A DNA stretch of 64,000 nt from Adineta ricciae (taxonomy: Eukaryota > Rotifera > Eurotatoria > Adinetida > Adinetidae). The DNA lies in assembly GCA_905250025.1 (NCBI GenBank), contig CAJNOJ010000064.1:62001-126000 (forward strand). Direction: 5' to 3'. The notes under the pieces are model-generated. The model was given only the letters and a program-made list of their open reading frames with translations. It was not told the origin of the DNA and did no database searches. The translations under genes were made by a program, and so were the position numbers. How positions within the stretch are numbered: the stretch's first letter is position 1; each line of letters starts with the position of its first letter. Of the stretch, positions 47,698 to 59,106 are shown piece after piece.

Positions 47698-49364
47698 AGT
47701 TGTATGTGAATTAAAATATATTCTGTTAACTGTTTTAGATACGAAGCACTACTGCGCTTCATATAGTTTTTCATCGACTGAGTTGTGATTTTCTTGTGTA
47801 TAGTACAGGTGTGTTTTCGATTGATAAGAATGCGCAATATCTTGAGAAATTCAAATGTGTGCTCAGACGAATGATTCAGTTCCTAGGTCTTCGGGGAAAA
47901 TGAAGGTATGATGTCATTTATATGAGACAAAAGCCTTCTGTAACTTCAAAATCGATTCAGACCGTTCTTATTATCATTTAACTATTCTCTAAATTCAAAC
48001 CTTTTCTAGGTTTTCAGACCTTGCGATCGATGTTCATCGTTCCGAAATTTGGACAATCGACCGACATGCTCACTAATCGGAATTTTTATGCATAGAACGT
48101 CGAGATTCGGTAGTCTAAGAGAACAACACAGTGGATCGTTTAAATCGGTCGATATTTGTGCATTGAAATGCATAAAGCTGGAAGTATGCTTTTCAAGCTA
48201 AACTTCACCAATATTCTTTACATAAGAACACTTCTTGGAAGGTATCTGTCAATAATATAAAGTTTGGAAGGATTGTTTTCACACTTAATTGAAGTAATTT
48301 CAACTTCTGTATATAAGTGCGAAGAAGGTGTTCTCGTTTATAAAATAATGATTCAATTTAATATTTTATCTGTATGAATGACCCGTTATCCGAAGAATAT
48401 TTGATAATGAATCGTGTTTTTAGGCGTAGGTCTTGCCAATACTTTGCAAAGAAAAGGTCAAACTGTCAAACTAACGATTCAATGCGATCGGCAGCGTCTT
48501 ATTAATCAGACAGTGTGATTGTATAATCGAGTAGTAGAGACAAAATTCGTAATACTATTTGTAGAACCCGTGTAGTAGAAAAGTTCGTTTGATAATAATT
48601 TCAATTTCATTAGGGTGTCTCTGATTATGATAATCAAAAGTATCGATAAAGGTGAACATTTGTTGACGTTCTAAATGATTCAGATATTGAAATATCCCAA
48701 ATCGAATCACATGCTTTGTTTCTATAAATAATCAAATACTTTTTTCGTCGAGAATAAATCGGTAGAAGGTACAAAAAATAATATCGATAGAACAGAAAGA
48801 AAGCAAGCAATATGTGTTCGTCTTTCAATATAATCGAAAAGAAAATCGCCGTTATTTTTCTCACGTTCTCAGTCGAACTTCTCTGTAGAACACATGACCA
48901 TGAAAATAAATTTACATTTCTATGTCCGATGTGTAACGTGTGCCAATGCTTCGCCATTATCGTAGACAGTTTCTGTGAACACAGGATATGCCATCGTTTT
49001 GATTTGTATTTCAAGTCTTTTGCTGTCGTATCAATGATTTACAGTCATTCAATACAGTGAGTTTCGGATATCAGAACATTTGAAGCAGAGTCGTTTATGT
49101 CCTGATGAACAGACGATCAACAAATTGAAAATATCGAAACAGAGTGTATAGCTGATGGTCTATGGAATAATTAAGTAAGTTCAATGTTTCTCCAGATTCA
49201 AGTTCACATTCTTGTATATAGACATTCGTCACGTTAGATCTTCGATCTAATCGAATAGGTGATGCTGGTTTGCAGCATCTCTCCAACAAATTTATAGAAA
49301 ATGCAGTACTTTCTATCACTTTTCTTTGTCTTTGAATAACTCGCATTAATTTCCTAAATAAACA
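47698..49364. other. Gene-poor interval
   Basis: 1.67 kb. A minus-strand ORF at 49346-49095 with ATG (83 aa) has no recognisable content. The right end may belong to the decayed LRR gene. Confidence 0.4.
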
Positions 49365-50530
49365 CTTGTTATCTTACAGCTCACATATAATCAAATTGCA
49401 AATGTGGGACTTGAACATCTGGCATACATATTGAGAAGCAATGACGTGAGTCGTCTTTTTATAGAGTCTGAGTACATTCAATTTGGTCGCATCGGAAGTG
49501 TTAAGGCACAGCACCCCGCTGATGCTTTAGTTGTTAACAGCATGAATCAGAATTAGTTGATAGATATTCTTTTCTTCTATATGGTTTCATACAGGCTTTG
49601 AAAAATTTGCACCTTTGAATGAACTGCGTCAAAGATGTTGGTATAAAACATCTAGCAAACACATTAAAATATAATAAAGTAATACTTATCTTAGTTTTGT
49701 TCATCACGTAATGTAGCTACTGGGTTATCCTTTGGCAGACACTTAATACGCTAGATCCTCATCTTAATCAGATCGGAGACGATGCTATGTACTCCCTGAC
49801 AGGTGCTCTAGATGTCAATAAGGTTACTCCTATTTGCCTGCCTCTGTTATAATCGTCTTTGTTCTTTATTTTACAGACACTTAGAAGTCTAATCTTCGAT
49901 ATAATCAGACAGGGGATTGAGGAGCACAGCATTTAACTAATATATTCCGCAAAAACATGGTAATTATACATATTCTAAATGCGTCACTATAACTCATACA
50001 AGTTCTTCCAGTCACTCAGTACGTTGATCGTTATAAACAATCGAATTGATAATGTTGGTATTAAACATCTGGCTGATATATTAATAAACAATAAGGTACT
50101 CTCTCTCTCTCTGCCTCTTCACCCAATACTTCATTCTCAAATATCTCGTAGGCGCTGGCTCATTTAGACTTGGCCGGTAATAGGGTTACTAATTTTGGCG
50201 TGAGAAGCATGGCTCATTGTTAAAAACAACATAGCGTAACACTCGACAACCTTTTGTTTACAGGACATACTTAAATTTCATGCATATAGACATTTCGCAT
50301 ATTAAATAACAACGTAAATCCATTCGGAGTTTTTCGAGTAAAATATCTGGCTATTCATTTGCTAGAGAATACCGTAATTAAGATAATTTTCTCAACTGCA
50401 TGAGAATGTGCTCATTCCGACAGTCATCACTCTAGATCTCTACGACAGCGGCATCAGCAGCGGATTGAAAAGGCATATCTCGATGAAACTAGTACAGAAT
50501 GAACAACTCGCACATGAAAACGTTGAATAA
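49365..50530 (+). pseudogene. Decayed leucine-rich-repeat (ribonuclease-inhibitor/NLRC-type) gene
   Basis: Short exon-like blocks of about 84 nt, separated by 60-100 nt, encode successive LRR units: NQIANVGLEHLAYILRSND (about 49389), NCVKDVGIKHLANTL (about 49620), LNQIGDDAMYSLTGALDVNK (about 49767), NNRIDNVGIKHLADILINNK (about 50037) and ALAHLDLAGNRVTNFGVRSM (about 50153). A final block ITLDLYDSGISSGLKRHISM ends in TAA at 50528-50530. Several blocks contain stops or have lost splice sites (for example MNCVK preceded by TGA). The one-repeat-per-exon layout is typical of this family. Intact relatives act in cytosolic protein binding or innate sensing. This copy is clearly broken. Confidence 0.7.
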
Positions 50531-52497
50531 CAGTGTCTTTCGGAAAACTGACTTTCATCAGACGTCATCGGGTTTAATTGCAAGTCTTCTATTCATTAGA
50601 AGAAAAGATGTCCTTATGCCCTACACAAAGAAATAAATTTGAATACCTCGAATTCAGGACGTAATGATGTATACATGTTGATGTATTATCAATTCAGATT
50701 TTTCATTTATTCAAGGTAACAGTGCTCTTCTCAACCATCATGTTGTTCTTCCAGTAATTCAAAAGAACATATCAAGTAATCAGCTCGATTGACAAAGTTA
50801 AGATAATCATCATTTTCAAGTCATAACCGAGAAAAACAGACTGTGAGCTGTAAATAAGAATGCATTAGTTATGATGTCATGGGCGAATACACTGAGTTTC
50901 ACGGGTAACATTTAGGTTGTTCGATATGCAAAATACACACGAAGCAAACTATTTTGTTAATTAAAATCTGAAATATCACGAGTAACTTCGTAAACATTTC
51001 TTATAAATATTCTTTAGAAATGAATGTAGCCCTCTTAAAATAGACTTCTTTTTCTTCGCAGGATATATCCGAGCAGTTGCTAGTGCGTATTATTTAACGA
51101 TAATAGCTATATCTTCAACGTCAATGTAATATCAGAGCAAAATAATGTACCATCTGTGACTTCAAATAGTACGTGGGTGAGTGTGTGTCGTGTGTTTTTC
51201 ATAAAGATAGTTCTAAGTTAAAAACCGAACCGGTCAAGAGAAAACCAATTTTTTGCGATTATTTTTCTGCCAAAACAAGTCATCCACACCTCCGCTCTGA
51301 TCATCGTCAAGAAAATAATGAAAGGAGACGCAGGAGAAGAAAAACAAGAAGGTTACCGACTCCTTTTTTTCTCTTCTTCGTGTTAGCGAACTGACGCGGC
51401 AAAGGTGATTCAAAAAATATGTTATGCATAAGTGTCTTTCAAACGTGTTTTCGTATGTCTCGCTGTCTGCTTTTCCTCTCATTTTGCTTCACCGATATTT
51501 TCTCGCGTGGAGCAAATGTATTAATAATTATCATTTGTTCTTATTTTTTGAATATGTAGCCTTGATTCTGTCTCATATTTTTCTTCCTTTTCAACAAGAA
51601 TTACATTCATATTGTGTGCATGTCTCTGTGTTTTTTTTTCTTTCTTTTTGGAAAAAGAAACGCCGGCTGATGAAGAAAGAAAAGAAGATTTTTTTTCCTC
51701 TCGCGTTTCCAGTCCTCAGTTTTCATCTCTTGTCATAATTAAAGTCCTCAACAAGCAAAGGATCCATTCATTTTTGAAAATCTTATTCACTATCATTATA
51801 ATATGATTTACTATTTATAAAACCTTCGAACGTACTTTCCTGACGAGATTTTCTTCTTGTTTTGCCAGTGAACCTCTACTTCATCGACATAATCATCAAT
51901 TAACTAATGTTTAACCTTGAACATGCTTAGACGTTATTCTTTTATGTTGACACATTCCACATGACACTTAAACATTCTTCCTTCGTTTTTCTTTGCTTGT
52001 TTGGTTGCAATCCAGGGTATTATGTTTACGATATTCATTTTAAGTATGTACGTAGGCATTGGTTTGTTAGACGAAGAATGAGAGAGAGAGAGAGAAAAAG
52101 AACATTTTTCAATGAGATTGGATAATCACGTTCTTATTGATTCACTCGTAACTGTCATATCTTGTTAAAAGGGGTAAGAAATTAACATTTGTATTTAAGT
52201 AAATTTATTCATTTCGGCAATTAAGGTAAGTAGGTAAAGAAGTCACTCGCGTCTGGGAACTATTTTATAGTAATCGTTTTTTTTTCTCTTTATATTGTTA
52301 ATTGTTATTTCTTCTCAAGTCATACTAAATGACGGAAATTGATAAATGGAAAATGTTCCTTTGCTTTTTCTTTTCAATGGATGTATTTTGACATCTAATC
52401 ATCCTTTTGACAAACAATAGCGTCATTTTTCGTTTTTAGATTAGAATATTATTTTGAATGCACACAGATCTTCTCTCTACACATTGTCCGAACGACT
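50531..52497. other. Gene-poor AT-rich interval
   Basis: About 2 kb with a (GA)n run near 52081-52095 and T-rich stretches. It probably includes the promoter of the zinc-finger gene. No supported ORF. Confidence 0.4.
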
Positions 52498-54253
52498 ATG
52501 TGCATTCAAAAACCTCTGTCATCTAACACACCACAAATACTACCGATGAATTCGCCGAAACACAAACTATCCAACGATATTGACGATAGTCAAATCGAAG
52601 CGATGCACTTTGATGTACAATCACCGGCGCGTACCTATGCCCTGATCGAAACCGACGCATGCGAATTAGAGCAAATCATAGATCTACTAAAGCAATTTTT
52701 CCCAAAGACTAAAATCCTAGATTATAATCATACAACGCAATCAACTGCAAGTCAAGCACAAACATCGGTTACTTCGCAATTTCTGATCTCGTCGATTGAA
52801 AATGATCAATCAAGCACGAGTGTCAGTTTACAAGTAAAGATAATCGAAATCATATGCAAAAAGAAACAACACTTTTCCATTCAATTTTAGACCTTCAAAG
52901 GTAAAGTTAAGGATTATCTTCAACGTCGTTATTTAGAACAAACAAATGAACCTCAATCACGAAAGGACATGTTAACAAAACATCGTACTGAACAAATGAG
53001 TTCATTCGATCTCTCGTCATCTACCCTTCCTAAACCGGCCATACCATTTAAATCTCATTCGTTCGATTCTTCGCAAAGTTCGACAATGAAAGCCGAACAG
53101 TATCTTCTAAGTCCTACATCGAGTAAACGAGGTTTACTACGACATTATACGACTATCGATATCGACGATACGTCAAATGATGCCGGAAAAATTACTTTTA
53201 GTATCAATCAACCTGACGACGATGACGACAATGATGATGACGATGTTGTACAGGAGGAAGAGGAAACTAAACCGTTGTTGTCATATCGACATTCATCGAC
53301 CGAATCTCGAACTACTAAACAAAGCAATCATCTTCTCTTACCTTATCATCCTCATTCTCACGATCAGGATCAAAATGCACGAACACCTTATTCTAGCAGC
53401 ATGCAATTACCATTAACTCCATATTCGGTTTCGAGCGATCCTGGTCCGTTTCGTTCGCCTTGGTTTAATACTCCAACATCTCCATTCAACTTTCGCTTTC
53501 CTCAAACTCAAGAACAAGCTCACATGAATGCCCAAGGAACAATTGCTCAATTATCGACGTTGACAAAAATGTTATGTGATGAACCAAGTATTTTCACGCC
53601 TATTAGCCCCAGGTAAAAGAATTCCTCTTCGATGACGTCAATGCCGAGTATTAATAAAATATTTTTTTTAATCTAGGATCAAAACAGAAAAACATCAATC
53701 AAATTCTTCTAGAGATTCATCATCAGTTCCACCGTGTCAGATTTGTCGACAAGAATTTAATTCACATCAAATGTAAATTCACAAACCCGCTGATCTTCGT
53801 TCTTTATCTATCTATCTGTTCTAGGTACTTATCCCATTACCGCACTCATTTAGAAAATCCATGTGAACTCGATCAATCAGATACATTATATTGTGATCGT
53901 TCAGGTGATCTACGGAATTACTCTTGTAAAATATGCTTCAAACGTTTTTCTCGGTAAGTACCGGCGAATTCCTTCATGCAGAAACTCTTGTCATTTCTTC
54001 CAGAAGTGATATGCTAAATCGACATTTACGTTCTCATTCGGGCATTCGTCCATATCGCTGTACAATGTGTAACACATACTTCTCTCGTAGTGATCATTTA
54101 TCTACTCATTTACGCACGCATACGGGCGAAAAGCCGTACACATGTCCACAATGTTCCTACACAGCGTGCCGACGAGATATGATAACAAGACATTTGAAAA
54201 TTCACACCAAACAACGATCTGAAAGGAAAAATGCTACAAGTAACGAGTTTTGA
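52498..54253 (+). CDS. C2H2 zinc-finger transcription factor, EGR/Krüppel-like, 510 aa
   Basis: Five exons: 52498-52833, 52891-53612, 53677-53772, 53825-53953 and 54004-54253. The N-terminal 390 residues are Ser/Pro/Gln-rich and disordered with an acidic Asp run, typical of a regulatory region. One separate finger (PCQICRQEFNSH, then YLSHYRTHLEN) precedes three tandem C2H2 fingers with classic linkers. These are YSCKICFKRFSRSDMLNRHL, YRCTMCNTYFSRSDHLSTHL (after SGIRPYRC) and YTCPQCSYTACRRDMITRHL (after TGEKPYTC). Introns fall inside fingers. The RSDH recognition helix and the linkers resemble EGR/WT1 factors that bind GC-rich sites, but orthology is not settled. Poly(A) signal at 54281-54286. 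Confidence 0.9.
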
Positions 54254-54925
54254 TAAAAAGAATATATTCAACAAAGAAACAATAAAGAATAGATACATGT
54301 CATACAAGTTCTAGTCATTTCTTGCGTTGTCTATGTGTTATTTGTTATTTCTTAGTAAAAAAAACCGGCAAGATGTGAAAAGATTTCGTTGAATAAAAAG
54401 AACACTCGCATAACTTAATTCGTCTGTAGTAGAATTACAAAGCACTTCCGTCATCAATGATGCACCAGTAGGTCGCAGGACTAGTATGATGATTTCTTTC
54501 TATTGAAAACAAAGCTATTGTTGTTTTATTCTGTGTACATCGGCCATCTGTCTTAAATTTGATTCGTTGTTTTCATGAAAATAATTCTCTTCTGTTTGTG
54601 TGAATGTGAAGATTATCGTTTCATTCGAACAATGAAAGACCCATCGATATACATTGCCAATGGTTCGACAAATACAAAGTAGAACATTTCCAATCGTATC
54701 CTTCAGTTCATTCTGATTCTTTTTCTTTCGAAGTAACATCATCAGTACTCCTCCATGTAGTATTGTGAACGTAATGAATGCTTTGTCACATACAGTTCAA
54801 CCTTGTTTAGCAACGAATCCATGGGGAATGTATGGAAATCAACAAACATGGGCAGATTTGCATCTTCGCTAATGTAACGAATAATAATCTCAATAATTAT
54901 GGTTTTCTGTGACTTGTCGGACAAT
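54254..54925. other. Intergenic between convergent genes
   Basis: About 670 bases. AATAAA at 54281-54286 serves the zinc-finger gene. No other element. Confidence 0.4.
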
Positions 54926-55960
54926 TTATTTGTCTAAAATGACTTTTTTACACAATAAAATACCTTGATTTAATTGTTCTTCAAGAGAGTTTAGATGGAA
55001 TTTTTTCTTTAACCAGTAGAAATAGGCGTTGTTCATTTGAATTTTCTTTTCAAACGGTTGAAGAATCAGCTTTTCGAGGAGATTTTCGGTGAATTCATCG
55101 TTGTTTACGATGAGCGTCATTTGTAATTTATCGAGATTTGTTTCGAGCGAATTCCACACGTCCAAGTTCTTCGCTGGTGTTTCGTTAGATGTTATCGAAG
55201 GTTTTCCTCGTTGGATAAGCAATGAGGCGTAAGACGATTGATTAGAATACTTTTTCAGATTGTTTGTGAGCAAAACTAAGATCTTCTTATTCGGATTGTT
55301 GAGTAAATGTTGAAGAAATTGAAGAAATTCAATAGAGACACTTTTGTTTACGATGCGTTTTCTCTCTACGCGTAACGACGAAACCGGGAGAAAGATGGAT
55401 GCGATTTGTTTGGCAATAGTTTCATGATAAAGTTCATGTTGATCAATTTGATCGATATTTTGAAAGACAATTCCGGTTACATAGGGATAAACATGTAGAA
55501 GGATTAGATTTAGATTGAAACAGGTCAATGACGAGGTGTAGAGTTGGTTCGTGGAACTGGCGTGAATGATAAATGTAAGAATTTGTTGAAATGGATGCTT
55601 CGTATTGAGATAAATTAGTAAGGAGGCGATGGACGAAAGATAATTCAAATGTAGTTTGTTCGTTGTGGCTATGTCAATGAGAATAATGAAGCCAAGCAGA
55701 TCATTATGAGAAAGAAGATCGAGTTTTAAGGAAGTAGCAAAGATTTTCTCGAAGTCGTTTGTTGAAGAGAAGAACAATTGACGAAATGAGCAAAATGATG
55801 CAATGTGAGGATAGTTTCCTGTTAACGAAGAATTCAAAAGTCGATGAAGATGAACACCGATGCGATCGGATGAGCTATCAAATGAAAGGATCAATAGTGA
55901 CATGGAACAGCAAAATATTTTGCTCGAATTCTCATCTGTGCAATTGTTCACAGATTTCAT
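54926..55960 (-). CDS. Unrecognised intronless protein, 344 aa
   Basis: Not recognised. The ATG at 55960 opens MKSVNNCTDENSSKIFCC. The chain is rich in Leu, Ile, Ser and Asn with alternating hydrophobic stretches (LLGFIILIDIATTNKL, LLIYLNTKHPFQQILTFII, FNLNLILLHVYPYVTG). A basic region follows (VERKRIVNK), then a helical C-terminus ending LNQGILLCKKVILDK. The hydrophobic stretches are broken by polar residues, so a soluble helical or mixed fold is likelier than a membrane protein. A 1-kb ORF in AT-rich DNA supports it being real. It lies tail-to-tail with the zinc-finger gene. Confidence 0.7.
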   Translation of the reverse strand: MKSVNNCTDENSSKIFCCSMSLLILSFDSSSDRIGVHLHRLLNSSLTGNYPHIASFCSFRQLFFSSTNDFEKIFATSLKLDLLSHNDLLGFIILIDIATTNKLHLNYLSSIASLLIYLNTKHPFQQILTFIIHASSTNQLYTSSLTCFNLNLILLHVYPYVTGIVFQNIDQIDQHELYHETIAKQIASIFLPVSSLRVERKRIVNKSVSIEFLQFLQHLLNNPNKKILVLLTNNLKKYSNQSSYASLLIQRGKPSITSNETPAKNLDVWNSLETNLDKLQMTLIVNNDEFTENLLEKLILQPFEKKIQMNNAYFYWLKKKFHLNSLEEQLNQGILLCKKVILDK

Positions 55961-56037
55961 TGGTTTAAGTTTTCGAACTAATCGATAGAATTTTAAAGAG
56001 GTCGGGTGAAGACAGAGCCTTTATTAGAAAACATGAC

Positions 56038-56698
56038 TCAAAGTAAAGTACATCGTTGATCAGATGATTTTCGAGAGTGTTTTTTACACGTTATTTTAGC
56101 AGCATGTTGGAATAGTTCTTGAACACCTTCACCAGTTCGCGCTGAACATTCTATATATGCATCTGCTTTGATTCGTGCAGCAATCTGTTTGCCCGTTTCA
56201 GTTGTAACGGGAGTTTCATCTTCACGTCGCAGCAACTCAATTACTTGAGTATCTGTTCGAAGATCAATTTTACACGCGACTAGAATGACTGGGCAACGTC
56301 CACAAAACTCTCGTACTTCGGGCATCCAGTTTTCAATTACGCTCATGGCTGACACAGGACTATCAACACTAAAACATACAAGTGCGATGTTAGTATCAGC
56401 GTAAGACAATGCGCGAAGTCGAGCATAATCTTCTTGGCCGGCTGTATCGAAGATAACTAAATTAACCTGAAAACAAAGAAAAGATAAGAATTCGACGAAA
56501 GATTCTATCAAATTGACTGACAATGTTTCCATCGACTTGAACATCAACTGGGTAAGTTTCGAAAACTGTTGGTTCGTGCGTTTGAAGGAACTGTCCGTCT
56601 CGAAAAGCGAATAGCAAACTCGTTTTTCCACACATTCCATCCCCGACAATCACCAATTTTCTGTTTTTTCGTCGAGTATGGTTCGTTGAAGTCGCCAT
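56038..56698 (-). CDS. Rho-family small GTPase (RhoA-like), copy 1
   Basis: Membrane-anchored GTP switch controlling actin. Exons are 56698-56522 (59 codons) and 56466-56038 (143 codons with stop), 201 aa. Motifs: P-loop GDGMCGKTS, effector loop EPTVFETY, G3 [13 protein letters not shown]4 VACKIDL, G5 ECSARTGEG, and the C-terminal CAAX box CTLL after basic residues, which predicts geranylgeranylation. A Rho insert (RTDTQVIELLRREDETPVTT) is present. The N-terminal extension of about 10 residues is Lys/Arg-rich. The same exon structure and length as the copy at 57176 show a tandem duplication. Confidence 0.93.
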
Positions 56699-56754
56699 TG
56701 GGAAAAAAATTCGTTTAGATGTTGATAACAGTTGACACAACGCTTACTACCTTG

Positions 56755-57018
56755 ATGTATGGACTGACGAGCCGTGTTATATCGTATTGGAAGTACTCGT
56801 GTAAGAAGGTGAGTCATCGAAAGTCACGTCTCGTGCATCAAGGTAAGCTCGGTAGTGAAAATGAAGATGATAAAAATGCTCTGGCCAGAATGATTCAACA
56901 GATGAAGCAGTTTCACTTGAAAAAGAGAACAGCAAAATATGCCTCAATGGCTATCGAATACCACAGACGAGTACAGACAAAAAACACGAGAATTCGAGCA
57001 GAGTTTGTTGGAAAATGA
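56755..57018 (+). CDS. Small basic protein between two Rho genes, 87 aa
   Basis: Not recognised. The ATG at 56755 begins MYGLTSRVISYWKYSCKK, a start compatible with a mitochondrial targeting helix. A helical Lys/Arg-rich body follows (DDKNALARMIQQMKQFHLKK, AKYASMAIEYHRRVQ) to TGA at 57016-57018. It is divergent from Rho copy 1 by only 56 bases. A GTGAGT within it could be a donor, but the unspliced frame is open. The size and composition would suit a mitochondrial ribosomal or assembly protein; that is a guess. Confidence 0.45.
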   Translation: MYGLTSRVISYWKYSCKKVSHRKSRLVHQGKLGSENEDDKNALARMIQQMKQFHLKKRTAKYASMAIEYHRRVQTKNTRIRAEFVGK

Positions 57019-57175
57019 GTCATCGATATGTGGAGACGATGTTTATCTCTATCGCCGCAAACACGAGTAAACATTTTCAGTCCAAAAGAAAGTCAACTAT
57101 AGATAAACCGAAATATTTTCGTTTGATTGTTTGAGAAGTTCCAATGTATAGAAAAAGAAGATCAAAGAGTGTCAT

Positions 57176-57835
57176 TCAATACAAAACACACCGTCTAGCA
57201 GAGGATCTACTAGATCGCTGTTTTAGTGATAGTCGAGCGGCATGTACAAAGAGATCTTGAACACCGTCGCGTGTCTTCGCTGAACATTCCATGTAAGCAT
57301 CTGCTTTGATTCGTGCAGCAATTTCTCGTCCTGTTTCACTTGTCACCGGTTTTTCGCCCTCCTGCTTTAACTTTGCAATGACCTCCGGATCTGTTCGTAG
57401 GTCTTTCTTACAAGCAACTAATATCACAGGACACGACCCACAGAAATGACGAACTTCTGGTACCCATTTTTCTAGTACACTGGTCGCTGATACCGGACTA
57501 TCAACGCTGAAGCAGATCAGAACAACACTGGTGTCCGGATAGGACAAGGGACGAAGACGATCGTAATCTTCTTGGCCAGCGGTATCAAAAAGTGCCAGAT
57601 CGATCTAAAAATCAGCAATCGTATAAGTAAAACATCGCTGATAACAAGCTCCACATACCGTTTTTCCATCAACTTGAATATCAGCAACATAAGTATCGAA
57701 AATAGTCGCATCATGGGTTGGAATAAACCGATCATCTTTGAAAGCAAACAAAAGGCATGTTTTGCCGCACATTCCATCCCCTACGATAACTAATTTCTTG
57801 CTTTTTCGTAAACTCCCATTCGATCTCGAGGCCAT
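57176..57835 (-). CDS. Rho-family small GTPase (RhoA-like), copy 2
   Basis: Exons are 57835-57659 (59 codons) and 57604-57176 (143 codons with stop), 201 aa, exactly as in copy 1. Motifs: GDGMCGKTC, effector loop [43 protein letters not shown], and CAAX box CVLY. The effector loop has Ala where Rho proteins have Pro (PTVF). The final Tyr in CVLY is unusual for a CAAX box and makes farnesyl versus geranylgeranyl choice uncertain. The two copies differ at many positions, so the duplication is old. Confidence 0.93.
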
Positions 57836-59106
57836 ATCTAAAACTTACAATGAAGTCGACTTAACAAATTTACTTTTATTTTTCTCTCCTCTAGCATGTT
57901 ATTCTTGTATTGGTTTAGTAGAATAAATGGCATTGCAAACTAAAAGGTAGGAAAAAAACGAAAGTCGAAGCTTGACGTATATGTACGAATATGAAACAGC
58001 GTCATTTGTTGTTTTTCGATACTATTATCAAAAGAGAGACGAAACAAAGTCGACGAAGAAAAAAAAGTGTCTCGAACGAAAAGGAAGAGATTTATTACAA
58101 CCAAATTACTTTTTTTTTTCGTTGATGTCAAATACTTGATAAGCGAAGATGAAAATCGAGATGATTCAAACGAAAGAATTCGTGATTATAAATGCTACAT
58201 GAGTCCTACCATTTGCCTTCGATTCTATGATGATCAGACGGATCAATATTGACAAAAACGATTCATCAAAATAGAACGTATTCGTGCAAAAATGTCGAAC
58301 ACGTGTACATTCGGTGTTTTCGTGCACGAAAGAGCGTTCGACGAATTTTCTTACTTGTGCAAGTGTCCTATCTACCTACATTGCTTGACATGACGAACTG
58401 CTTTTGATCAATGATATGTCCGTACGATTTTCGTTAGTGTGTCATCGAAACGAAATGCGTATAGACAATCAATCGATTCAGGAGCTAAAGTATTTGATCT
58501 GGAAATGTTCGATGTGGAATGAAAGAGAAAGAAAATGCTGCTGACAAGTGACATATTTCCAAGTGAGTTTTTTTTTATTTATTAATGAATGTCGAGAGAA
58601 GGAGAACATGATTGAGAAGAAAATGGTAGGTAAAGTCGACAGTTCAATGATGAAAATCGACTTACTACAAGCGAGTGAGAGAACAGATGTTAACCAGATG
58701 ATAAATGACATATCGAATTGTAAGAGTTATGATTTGTTCTTCATGACTAGATTTACTTTCTTGTCAACTGCGATTTTTTTTCCTTCTATTCAAAGGAGAA
58801 ACGACGTGAAAAGAAAAGAAGGAGAATTCATGTCATCATATTCACATATAGAATAAGATGAAAGAAAAGGAAAGGTAATTTCTAATGATTTGTTGATGAC
58901 TTTATATTATATTCTGTTCATTGAAGCTAAACATGTTAAGAATAGTCTTTCTCGATCGATTGTAAAACGTTTTTTAATGACTACGGGGGTGTTTTGTTTG
59001 GACTAGTATTGAATCACTTTTCATAGAGGTTATCAATAATAAATGAAAATGAATTGAATTCTAATAAAATAAGCGCGTTGATATTCTTTGCTTTCTTTTC
59101 CAATTT
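57836..59106. other. Gene-poor interval
   Basis: 1.27 kb between divergent genes, AT-rich with homopolymer T/A runs. Short ORFs without motifs. It must contain promoters of Rho copy 2 and the calpain. Confidence 0.4.

Noticed and set aside
49095-49346. Minus-strand ATG ORF of 83 aa near the LRR remnant
   Set aside because: No recognisable domain and no flanking splice sites in phase; likely chance.
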